DNA of 64,000 nucleotides from NCBI GenBank assembly GCA_002733205.1, contig NVUW01000004.1, forward strand, positions 248,001-312,000, in the 5' to 3' direction. Below the pieces are notes generated by a model. That model was not told the origin of the DNA. It ran no database searches and was given only the letters and a program-made list of their open reading frames with translations. Made by a program: the position numbers and the translations under genes. Source of the stretch: Thalassobium sp. Lineage in GTDB: Bacteria > Pseudomonadota > Gammaproteobacteria > Pseudomonadales > Oceanobacteraceae. Each line of letters starts with the position of its first letter. Within the stretch, counting starts at the first letter, position 1. This document shows, piece after piece, positions 15,670 to 22,599 of this stretch.

Positions 15670-17178
15670 TCAGACTTCGGTTGCGTTAATTTTGGCGTAC
15701 CAGGTTTGCGGCCCGGTTTTGTGTACCGACTCGCCTTTGGTGTCCACCGCCACGGTTACCGGCATATCTTCTACTTCAAATTCGTAGATGGCTTCCATTC
15801 CCAGATCATCAAAGCCAACAACCTTAGCGCCTTTGATCGCCTGAGACACCAGATACGCCGCACCACCAACCGCCATCAGATACACCGCTTCGTTATCTTT
15901 AATGGCTTCAATGGCGATGTCACCACGCTCAGATTTACCAATCATGCCCAGCAGACCGGTTTTTTCCAGCACGGTACGGGTGAACTTATCCATGCGGGTG
16001 GCGGTAGTCGGGCCAGCCGGTCCAACCACTTCTTCGCGTACCGGATCAACCGGGCCCACGTAATAGATAAAGCGGCCTTTCAGATCGACCGGCAGCTCTT
16101 CACCTTTAGCGATCATATCGACCATACGCTTATGCGCCGCATCACGGCCGGTCAGCATCTTGCCGGACAGCAGGACGGTTTCACCGGTTTTCCAGTCTTT
16201 TACGTCTTCCGGAGTGATGGTATCCAGATTCACACGGCGTACGGAATCACCCACTTCCCAGGTGATCTGTGGCCAGTCTTCCACTTTCGGCGCTTTGAGA
16301 ACCGCCGGGCCGGAACCATCCAGCACGAAGTGAGTGTGACGGGTTGCTGCACAGTTCGGAATAATCGCCACCGGCTTGTTCGCCGCATGGGTTGGATAAT
16401 CCATCACTTTGATGTCCAGCACGGTGGTCAGACCACCCAGACCCTGCGCACCAATGCCCAGCTTGTTCACTTTTTCGAACAGTTCCAGACGCAGTTCTTC
16501 AGCGCGGTTCTGTGCTCCACGAGCCTGCAGTTCCTGAATGTTGATTGGCTCCAGCAGCGCTTCTTTGGCCAGCAGCATGGCTTTTTCCGCCGTACCACCA
16601 ATACCAATACCCAGCATACCCGGCGGACACCAGCCAGCACCCATTTTAGGCACCTGCTCCAGTACCCAATCAACGATGGAGTCAGACGGATTCAGCATAG
16701 CGAATTTGGATTTGGCTTCAGAACCGCCGCCTTTGGCTGCCACATGCACGTCCACGGTGTTACCCGGAACCAGTTTCATGTGGATGATGGCCGGCGTGTT
16801 GTCTTTGGTGTTTGCACGTTTGCCATCCGGATCGGCCAGAACAGAGGCGCGCAGCACGTTGTCCGGATGGGTGTAAGCGCGGCGTACGCCTTCGTTACAC
16901 ATATCTTCAACGCTCATGTCGCCTTCGAACTTCACGTCCATACCAATGGTCAGGAACACGGTAACAATACCGGTATCCTGACAAATCGGACGGTGGCCCA
17001 TGGCACACATACGGGAGTTGATCAGAATCTGCGCCATGGCGTCTTTCGCAGCCTTGGACTCTTCGCGCTCATAAGCCGCATGCACGGCATCAATGAAGTC
17101 TTTCGGGTGATAGTACGAGATGTACTGCAGTGCATCAGCGACGCTCTGGATCAGGTCTTCTTGCTTGATCACAGTCAT
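15670..17178 (-). CDS. fumA: Fumarate hydratase, class I (iron-sulfur type)
   Basis: 502 residues, close to the 505-548 range of E. coli-type homodimeric class I fumarases. Seen are the Fe-S ligand region ICQDTGIVTVFLTIG near residue 104, APGTNVDV-like substrate-loop residues (VPGNTVDVHVAAKGGGSE), CPPGMLGIGIGGTAEKA, and the C-terminal beta domain with VGPAGPTTATRMDKF and GGAAYLVSQAIKGAKVV. It interconverts fumarate and malate in the TCA cycle using a labile 4Fe-4S cluster. Monocistronic with a strong terminator. Symbol fumA versus fumB cannot be separated by sequence alone. Confidence 0.92.
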   Translation of the reverse strand: MTVIKQEDLIQSVADALQYISYYHPKDFIDAVHAAYEREESKAAKDAMAQILINSRMCAMGHRPICQDTGIVTVFLTIGMDVKFEGDMSVEDMCNEGVRRAYTHPDNVLRASVLADPDGKRANTKDNTPAIIHMKLVPGNTVDVHVAAKGGGSEAKSKFAMLNPSDSIVDWVLEQVPKMGAGWCPPGMLGIGIGGTAEKAMLLAKEALLEPINIQELQARGAQNRAEELRLELFEKVNKLGIGAQGLGGLTTVLDIKVMDYPTHAANKPVAIIPNCAATRHTHFVLDGSGPAVLKAPKVEDWPQITWEVGDSVRRVNLDTITPEDVKDWKTGETVLLSGKMLTGRDAAHKRMVDMIAKGEELPVDLKGRFIYYVGPVDPVREEVVGPAGPTTATRMDKFTRTVLEKTGLLGMIGKSERGDIAIEAIKDNEAVYLMAVGGAAYLVSQAIKGAKVVGFDDLGMEAIYEFEVEDMPVTVAVDTKGESVHKTGPQTWYAKINATEV

Positions 17179-17207
17179 GACGGGTTCTCTCTCATAGGCT
17201 CGCGGGT

Positions 17208-17234
17208 GTAAAAACGCCCACGTCGGTGGGCGTT
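17208..17234 (-). terminator. Intrinsic terminator of the DUF2846 lipoprotein gene
   Basis: Nine-bp stem AACGCCCAC/GTGGGCGTT with a 4-nt loop; on the minus strand it is followed by TTTTTAC. Located 35 nt after the stop at 17269. Confidence 0.8.
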
Positions 17235-17268
17235 ACAGTCGGCCTATTGTACCCCAACTACTGCCGGT

Positions 17269-17973
17269 CTAGAACGGCCACCACTCCTCGGCTTTAGTTC
17301 TAGGCTTGGCCTTGGCGCCGGACTCATCGGTTGTGCTGTCATCGGCAGCGCCGGGATTACCATCAAACACCTGTTCCAGCATTTCATCTTCTGCCGGCGG
17401 ACGAGGTTTCAGACGATCGCGGCCATGATGAATCATTTTGGTTACCGGCAATTCCGACAAGGCGATGCTGGGTGCAACCAGCTGCAAAGGGCCATCTCCC
17501 AGCGGGATTTCTTCAAGATCCGGCTGAATCGATGGCGGATCGATTTCGGAATAGCGCAGGTAATACACTTTGCCTGGTTTCACCTCTAACCTGAGCTGCG
17601 CCACGCGTTTAATGACGAATTCACCAACACCTTCCAACCCCAGCAGACCGCGGCGGATAACCACATCGTACTCACCGGGCTCCATTTCATACCAGGTGTA
17701 ACCGCCCCCCTTGATATTGAACAGGCGCTCACCATCAACATTGAAGCTAGGGGTTTCCAGCTCATCCATTGACCATTGAGTCGCAGGACGGTAGACGTAG
17801 ATTAATGCAGCATTTTCATAATCCCAGCGGTAACCGACGGGTTTGAAGTTCTGGCCGTCCGGCTCGGAGACATACGAGCCGAAACTGTCCCCGACAGACT
17901 GATGAATGGTACATCCGCCCAGCAGCAGTGAGAGCAGCACAGAAGAAAGACCAAGCGACACGATTCTTATCAT
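17269..17973 (-). CDS. DUF2846-type lipoprotein
   Basis: 234 residues. Lipoprotein signal MIRIVSLGLSSVLLSLLLGG followed by Cys. The middle carries the DUF2846 pattern: AALIYVYRPATQW, FNVDGERLFNIKGGGYTW, MEPGEYDVVI and a second strand block KPGKVYYLRYSEIDPP. The C-terminal 40 residues are acidic and low in complexity, ending KAEEWWPF. Function of this family is unknown; members are envelope lipoproteins. The start at 17973 gives a clean lipobox, while the frame is open upstream to 18102 but encodes nothing signal-like. Divergent from the paralog pair that begins at 18167. Confidence 0.75.
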   Translation of the reverse strand: MIRIVSLGLSSVLLSLLLGGCTIHQSVGDSFGSYVSEPDGQNFKPVGYRWDYENAALIYVYRPATQWSMDELETPSFNVDGERLFNIKGGGYTWYEMEPGEYDVVIRRGLLGLEGVGEFVIKRVAQLRLEVKPGKVYYLRYSEIDPPSIQPDLEEIPLGDGPLQLVAPSIALSELPVTKMIHHGRDRLKPRPPAEDEMLEQVFDGNPGAADDSTTDESGAKAKPRTKAEEWWPF

Positions 17974-18095
17974 TATTATTTTCCTGCCCGTGTTGGGTAA
18001 AAGCAGTACCTGACGACATAAGGCGCCCGCTCTGCAACGTTGTCTGCCAGAGCCTTGTGCCCGACAAAATTTACAACGCAAAACCGGCTGGCCAG

Positions 18096-18124
18096 TGTAC
18101 ATAAAAAACTCAGCTTGCTATGAT
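18096..18124 (+). promoter_or_regulatory. Probable sigma-70 promoter of the tandem paralogs
   Basis: TGTACA, a 17-nt spacer and TATGAT, about 43 nt upstream of the ATG at 18167. Confidence 0.5.
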
Positions 18125-18166
18125 GACATAATTACAAAAAATAACAAAAACAAAAGGGGTCAACAC

Positions 18167-18658
18167 ATGGAAAGATCCTGTTACATCACTGCCTGTATTC
18201 TGCTGACACTGACCGCCGCCTCCACACAGGCTGCACCGGTGAATGAATCCTATTATTCCGCTGATCTGGAAGACGCGGTTGCAGATGCCAAGCGCAATCC
18301 GGTCAACGACGAGTATGTCGGCCGCTCCTGGTATAACCGCACCACATCGAAAAGCTTCCCTCTGCCTAAACTGCTCAACACCGAGATGGATGCTGAAGTC
18401 ATTGAAGGCGCAATGGGCCCGACCGCTGCCGGTGAAGCCGCCGCTCTTGAAGCTCAGCAACCCGTGCGCGATGTCGCTCAGGGACGTAAGAGCAAGCAGG
18501 AAACGCTGGCCGAAGCCAAGAAAAAGCAGGATAAACCCGACGACGAGACCGTGGTTGAGCGATCAAAAGAAATCTATGTTCGCGAAGCCCGCTCAGAAAA
18601 CAGCCGGGTCACGGATATCCGTGCAACCGTGACCATCAAGGCCAGCTACAAGCCCTGA
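18167..18658 (+). CDS. Secreted protein of unknown function, paralog A
   Basis: 163 residues with a signal peptide (ITACILLTLTAASTQAA). After it comes a block YYSADLEDAVADAKRNPVND, then SWYNRTTSKSFPLPKLLNTEM, which is repeated in recognisable form in the next gene (YYSNDIFTAIEEARQR; RYNRSTSQSIPLSRLLNKEM). The C-terminal half is charged (Lys/Glu) and probably flexible, ending in beta-prone DIRATVTIKASYKP. No known domain was recognised. The ATG at 18167 follows AAAAGGGG with 9 nt spacing. Followed after 17 nt by paralog B, so both are one operon. Confidence 0.72.
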   Translation: MERSCYITACILLTLTAASTQAAPVNESYYSADLEDAVADAKRNPVNDEYVGRSWYNRTTSKSFPLPKLLNTEMDAEVIEGAMGPTAAGEAAALEAQQPVRDVAQGRKSKQETLAEAKKKQDKPDDETVVERSKEIYVREARSENSRVTDIRATVTIKASYKP

Positions 18659-18675
18659 CTGTACCGGAGGTTGCC

Positions 18676-19089
18676 ATGAAAAAAATCGTTATCGGTCTGC
18701 TGGGCATATCTGCTGCTTCCGCGCTGAGTCTGAGCGCGGTGGCAGCCAATCCACACGACGAGTATTACTCGAACGATATTTTTACTGCCATCGAAGAAGC
18801 CAGGCAGCGCACGCATCATTACGATTACAGTCATGCTCAGCGCTACAACCGCTCAACCTCGCAAAGCATCCCGCTTTCACGTCTGCTGAACAAAGAAATG
18901 GCGCAGACCATTGTCGAAACGCCTGACAGCATCGACGTCGACCCGCAAGCCCAGAACACTGAAAACCTGGACAGCGAAACCCTCAGCGCGCGCGACAACG
19001 AAAAACTTCCGACCATAGAAGCAGCACCACTGAGTCTGCCAACTAACGTCAGTATCGGCGCCACGACCGTTACCGTGACAGCACGCTGA
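18676..19089 (+). CDS. Secreted protein of unknown function, paralog B
   Basis: 137 residues with a signal peptide (IGLLGISAASALSLSAVAA). It shares the YYS(N/A)D(I/L)...A(I/V)..A(R/K) block and the YNR(S/T)TS(Q/K)S(I/F)PL..LLN.EM block with the upstream gene, in the same order and spacing, so the two are tandem duplicates. The tail is Thr/Ser/Glu rich and ends TVTVTAR, again like paralog A (TVTIKASYKP). Ribosome site GGAGG 5 nt before the ATG. Not recognised as a known family; small envelope proteins of this kind could be structural or partner proteins, which is speculation. Confidence 0.72.
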   Translation: MKKIVIGLLGISAASALSLSAVAANPHDEYYSNDIFTAIEEARQRTHHYDYSHAQRYNRSTSQSIPLSRLLNKEMAQTIVETPDSIDVDPQAQNTENLDSETLSARDNEKLPTIEAAPLSLPTNVSIGATTVTVTAR

Positions 19090-19116
19090 CAGCCAGAACT
19101 CTCTCTTCGGGCATGA

Positions 19117-19156
19117 TCGCTTTTTGGGGTATTGTCGCTTTTTGGGTATTGTCGCT
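19117..19156. repeat. Short tandem repeat between convergent genes
   Basis: Two copies of a 17-18 bp unit (TCGCTTTTTGGGGTATTG, then the same with one G fewer) followed by the partial copy TCGCT. No coding role seen. Confidence 0.7.
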
Positions 19157-19170
19157 CACCAGACACAGCA

Positions 19171-19219
19171 AAAAATCCGCACAGAAACGCATTACCCTGT
19201 AAGGCTGGTGCGGATTTTT
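19171..19219. terminator. Bidirectional terminator between paralog B and the ACAD-like gene
   Basis: Twelve-bp arms AAAAATCCGCAC and GTGCGGATTTTT with a 25-nt loop; works on both strands and overlaps the stop codon of the minus-strand gene at 19192. Confidence 0.65.
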
Positions 19220-20133
19220 GCGCGCAAAGGTGTCGCCAGTTGCAACAAAATACGGTCGCGCTGCCAAAGCGTGCGAGCGTCTGCGGTCAGCAGCGGCAGC
19301 ATGGCATCCTGACACACCAACAACGCTTCCAGAGCATCCAGCGCTGACAGCGAATATTGCCGTGGCTGCGCAGCAAAACACTGCGTCAGCTTTTCTGCAG
19401 CAGCGATCAAATTCTGCGTACCGGCGGTGGTGTTGGCATTACCGCTGGTGTTGCTGCATGTGTTGCCGCTGATGTCGTCATTGATGTTGAGTTCAGAAAC
19501 GTCCTTCTCAGCAGAAATATTGGCCAGCAACCAGCCACTGAACGCCAGTGCCACGTGCACATCTTCCCAGTAACGGAAGGGTTTATTCAAACGCTGGTGA
19601 GCATTCTCGCAGCGATAGCCGGAAGTAATCTGTACGTCGTTAAAACGCACCGGCGTATGCGGCACATCCGGCAGAAATGGCTGCGCTTTACGAGCCATTA
19701 ATGCCTCAACACCATTCGCCCTGGCAGCAACCTGCACGCACAGCAGACCATCGTCACTGGCGGCAACCACATAGAGTAAATCGAGCCCGTTTTCTGCCAG
19801 CATGACATGGGATTTCTCACCGTTCAGGCAGCTTGTTGCAGCACTAAAACGGGTTTGCATCTGACTCAGAGAACGTAACCCGGCTTCAGAAATACAGAAC
19901 GCCGCCCAGGCATCAGCAGCAAGCGCCGGATCCAGCTGACGCATGGCGGCCTGATAGCCACAGAAAAACGCCGTCCCCGGTGTATCCGCCCGTAAACCGA
20001 GCTGCCAGGCCGTTGCAACAGACGTATGGGTAAGAAAAGACGTTGCCAGTTCGCGGCGCAACCGCACCGCGTCCCGGCTGAGCGACAGACGCGGAGCGCA
20101 AGCCCCGGTCTGCCATTGAGCACACAGCGACAT
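19192..20133 (-). CDS. Divergent acyl-CoA dehydrogenase-like protein
   Basis: 313 residues, short for an acyl-CoA dehydrogenase (about 380). The central part keeps the family pattern: AAFCISEAGLRSLSQMQTRF, LNGEKSHVMLAENGLDLLYVVAAS and VPHTPVRFNDVQI, which correspond to the FAD-binding beta domain. The N-terminal helical part is shortened, the C-terminal part carries an Asn/Thr/Ser-rich insert (about 220-245), and I see no clear catalytic glutamate. It may be a non-catalytic or specialised member. The start overlaps the stop of the upstream membrane coiled-coil gene by 1 nt, so the two are probably co-translated, but no shared pathway is evident. Confidence 0.55.
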   Translation of the reverse strand: MSLCAQWQTGACAPRLSLSRDAVRLRRELATSFLTHTSVATAWQLGLRADTPGTAFFCGYQAAMRQLDPALAADAWAAFCISEAGLRSLSQMQTRFSAATSCLNGEKSHVMLAENGLDLLYVVAASDDGLLCVQVAARANGVEALMARKAQPFLPDVPHTPVRFNDVQITSGYRCENAHQRLNKPFRYWEDVHVALAFSGWLLANISAEKDVSELNINDDISGNTCSNTSGNANTTAGTQNLIAAAEKLTQCFAAQPRQYSLSALDALEALLVCQDAMLPLLTADARTLWQRDRILLQLATPLRAKIRTSLTG

Positions 20134-20945
20134 TATTGCGCGCTGCCACCCAGAGCATTCTGGATACGGTCCAGACGAATCTGAATATCTTCAATCTCCA
20201 GCTTCATATCCGCCAGATTGCCACCGGCTCCGCTCTGACGCATCTTGGTCATCGCGGCTTCCAGCGACTGAATACTCTCGGTATTTTGCGCAACACGCAG
20301 TTCAGTTTCAGCCGGCATCGCCAGGACCTGCGCTTCTACTTTGGCAATTTTCTTCTTCATGTCAGCGAGGCTGGCATCCAGTTTTTTCTGCGTGGCGGCA
20401 TCGCCAGCAGCGATCGCTTTCTGCTGTTTATCGGTATTGGCTTTCAGCTCTTTATCCAGACCGGCCAGCGATCCTTTTATAGCGCCAATGGCTTTTTCAT
20501 TGCTGGCGATATCCGCTTTATTGCGCTTATTCGCCACATCCCACAGCTTACGGATTTCGGTATCGTGCTCTTTGATAATGACCTTCAGAGCATCCAGCGA
20601 CAGGTTGGCATTTTCACCGGTAACCGACAGCTTTTCATTCAGCACATTAATGTTGGCGGCCTGACTCTTCAGCACCGCTTCGGCATTGGCAAACTGACCC
20701 TGCAGAGTTTGCAGCTGCATAAACAAGAACGCAGCCAGACCACCCATACCTAAAGCAATCACCAGCGCGGCAACCGCCAGAGTTTGTTTCGGAGCCGGAG
20801 CGGCAACAGACGCTGTCGGGCCTGTTTTTGCTGCGGCAGCGCGCTGGGCTGCAATCCGGCGCGCCTGCAGTTGTTTCTGGCGCAGTGCAATATCTTCCTG
20901 TGACGGTTTCATATCCGGCATCAGCGGTTCTTTTTCTTTATCCAT
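20133..20945 (-). CDS. Single-pass membrane coiled-coil protein
   Basis: 270 residues: a cytoplasmic basic N-terminus (residues 1-55, rich in Ala, Arg, Gln, Lys), one membrane helix (about 55-75, TLAVAALVIALGMGGLAAFLFMQ), then about 190 residues of Ala/Lys/Glu-rich heptad sequence that should form a long periplasmic coiled coil. There is no enzymatic motif. Topology resembles small envelope scaffold proteins. The ATG at 20945 is preferred because GGGG lies about 7 nt upstream; two extra ATGs at 20972 and 20969 encode no signal. It overlaps the ACAD-like gene by 1 nt. Confidence 0.65.
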   Translation of the reverse strand: MDKEKEPLMPDMKPSQEDIALRQKQLQARRIAAQRAAAAKTGPTASVAAPAPKQTLAVAALVIALGMGGLAAFLFMQLQTLQGQFANAEAVLKSQAANINVLNEKLSVTGENANLSLDALKVIIKEHDTEIRKLWDVANKRNKADIASNEKAIGAIKGSLAGLDKELKANTDKQQKAIAAGDAATQKKLDASLADMKKKIAKVEAQVLAMPAETELRVAQNTESIQSLEAAMTKMRQSGAGGNLADMKLEIEDIQIRLDRIQNALGGSAQ

Positions 20946-21283
20946 TTTTTGTCCCCACGAAAATATCATCATTATTATTGCGCCCAGTATAACGGCATCT
21001 GCCGTCAGTATAAATTCTGAGCGCTGTTATTATTTCCCACCGTCTTCCGCACGCATTCCGCCTGTTGCGTAACGGTTGCGACATAGACGACAGCAATCGG
21101 ACAGAGACAGTCTGTTCAATACCCTTACAAACCGCATGAATAGCACCCTAAATACAGGGGTGCTATGATTCGGGCTCTAAAGAAGCTCTGTCCGGTTGAG
21201 CATTGCCATGCCCGATACTTGCAGAGCTTTGATAATCCAGCAAGACATATGCAACCCGACTCAGTAACGAATGGAGAGACACC
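20946..21283. other. Divergent spacer upstream of sodB
   Basis: 338 bp between the coiled-coil membrane gene and sodB without a supported gene. It holds a 9-bp inverted repeat (21140-21166) and a TATGAT element (21164-21169) with no convincing -35. Confidence 0.5.
21140..21166. promoter_or_regulatory. Inverted repeat overlapping a possible sodB -10 element
   Basis: Perfect 9-bp arms ATAGCACCC and GGGTGCTAT separated by 9 nt; the second arm overlaps TATGAT. Suggests an operator for a dimeric regulator, or a leader hairpin. The regulator is not known; a redox or iron regulator would fit the gene but is a guess. Confidence 0.45.
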
Positions 21284-21865
21284 ATGGCATTTGAATTACC
21301 TGCCCTGCCGTACGCAAAAGACGCACTGGAACCGCACATTTCTGCCGAAACCCTGGATTTCCACCACGGTAAGCACCACAACACCTACGTTGTTAAGCTG
21401 AACGGCCTGATCGGCGGTACTGAGTTTGAAGGCAAAACTCTGGAAGACATCATCAAAACGTCTTCCGGTGGCGTATTCAACAACGCAGCGCAGATCTGGA
21501 ACCACACGTTCTACTGGAACAGCCTGAGCCCTAACGGCGGTGGCGAACCTACTGGCGCGGTAGCAGACGCTATCAACGCAGCATTCGGTTCTTTTGCTGA
21601 TTTCCAGGCCAAGTTCAACGATATGGCTGTTAACAACTTCGGTTCCAGCTGGACCTGGCTGGTGAAAAAAGCTGACGGCACTCTGGACATTGTTAACACC
21701 TCCAACGCTGCAACTCCGATCACTGAAGGCCTGACCCCACTGATCACTGTTGACCTGTGGGAACACGCTTACTACATCGACTACCGCAACGTACGTCCGG
21801 ATTACCTGAAAGGTTTCTGGGCTCTGGTTAACTGGGAATTCGCTAACGCGAACTTCGCTGCTTAA
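21284..21865 (+). CDS. sodB: Superoxide dismutase [Fe]
   Basis: 193 residues, the length of E. coli SodB (193). Metal ligands are in place: H27 ([12 protein letters not shown]), H74 (IWNHTFYW), D157 and H161 ([14 protein letters not shown]). Residues such as the NHTFYWN and FGSSWTWLV blocks fit the Fe rather than the Mn type. It converts superoxide to oxygen and hydrogen peroxide in the cytoplasm. Ribosome site GGAGAGAC precedes the ATG. It is followed by a strong terminator, so it is monocistronic. Confidence 0.96.
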   Translation: MAFELPALPYAKDALEPHISAETLDFHHGKHHNTYVVKLNGLIGGTEFEGKTLEDIIKTSSGGVFNNAAQIWNHTFYWNSLSPNGGGEPTGAVADAINAAFGSFADFQAKFNDMAVNNFGSSWTWLVKKADGTLDIVNTSNAATPITEGLTPLITVDLWEHAYYIDYRNVRPDYLKGFWALVNWEFANANFAA

Positions 21866-21887
21866 TCAGCCTTTGTGGTAAAAAGAA

Positions 21888-21912
21888 AACCGGGTTTTTA
21901 CCCGGTTTTTTT
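21888..21912 (+). terminator. Intrinsic terminator of sodB
   Basis: AACCGGG/CCCGGTT stem with a 6-nt loop followed by a run of seven T, 22 nt after the stop. Confidence 0.9.
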
Positions 21913-21943
21913 ATGTCTGTGCCTCTGAGAAAACGGAAACACT

Positions 21944-22531
21944 ATGAAGCTACTGCTCGCCTCCGGCTCGCCGTACCGCCGTGAATTACTGGCCCGGTTA
22001 CGCATTCCCTTTGATTGCGCCAGCCCGGATATTGACGAGACACCATCGGCAGACGAATCACCACAGGATTACGTCACCCGCCTGGCGTACGAAAAAGCCC
22101 GTGCATTAACCGCACAATATCCGCAACACTGGATTATCGGCAGCGATCAGACCTGTGTCTTAAACAACCAGATCTGCGGCAAGCCCGGCAACCACGACAA
22201 CGCCGTAGCGCAACTGCAACGCGCCAATGGCCAGCGGGTCAGCTTTTATACCGGCCTGTGTTTGCTGAACAGCGCGAGCGGTGAATATTATTCACTGACC
22301 GAACCTTTCCATGTGCATTTCCGCAATCTGAGTCACGCGGAGATTGAGCATTACGTAGCACTGGAGCAACCATACGACTGCGCCGGCAGCTTTAAAGTGG
22401 AAGGGCTGGGGATTAATTTATTCGAAAAACTGGAAGGGCGTGATGGCAACAGTCTGATCGGCCTGCCATTGATCGGCCTGATCGATTTAATGCGCAAGGC
22501 CGGATTAAACCCACTGGAACTTGCGCAATAA
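21944..22531 (+). CDS. Maf/YceF-type nucleotide pyrophosphatase
   Basis: 195 residues, typical Maf length. Family motifs: LLASGSPYRRELL at the N-terminus (the SxSPxR loop), DIDETP at about residue 27, IIGSDQTCVLN (catalytic Asp), and YDCAGSFKVEGLGI near residue 145. The GSDQ and CAGSFK.EGLG combination is the YceF (MafB) subtype, which in E. coli hydrolyses m7GTP as housecleaning. Substrate range here is inferred. Flanked by terminators on both sides, so transcribed alone. Confidence 0.87.
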   Translation: MKLLLASGSPYRRELLARLRIPFDCASPDIDETPSADESPQDYVTRLAYEKARALTAQYPQHWIIGSDQTCVLNNQICGKPGNHDNAVAQLQRANGQRVSFYTGLCLLNSASGEYYSLTEPFHVHFRNLSHAEIEHYVALEQPYDCAGSFKVEGLGINLFEKLEGRDGNSLIGLPLIGLIDLMRKAGLNPLELAQ

Positions 22532-22550
22532 TTTAACAGGGCGAAAAGTA

Positions 22551-22577
22551 AAAAGCCCCGAAAATCGGGGCTTTTTA
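22551..22577. terminator. Bidirectional terminator between the Maf gene and gspD
   Basis: AAAAGCCCCGA/TCGGGGCTTTT stem of 11 bp with a 3-nt loop and T runs on both strands; serves the convergent genes. Confidence 0.9.
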
Positions 22578-22599
22578 CCAGCAGTAACCGCAGGTGCTG

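Noticed and set aside
15556-17211. 551-codon open frame on the plus strand
   Set aside because: Runs antisense to the fumarase gene, which is a clear family member; its translation is His/Phe/Arg rich with no signal or motif, as expected for a shadow frame.
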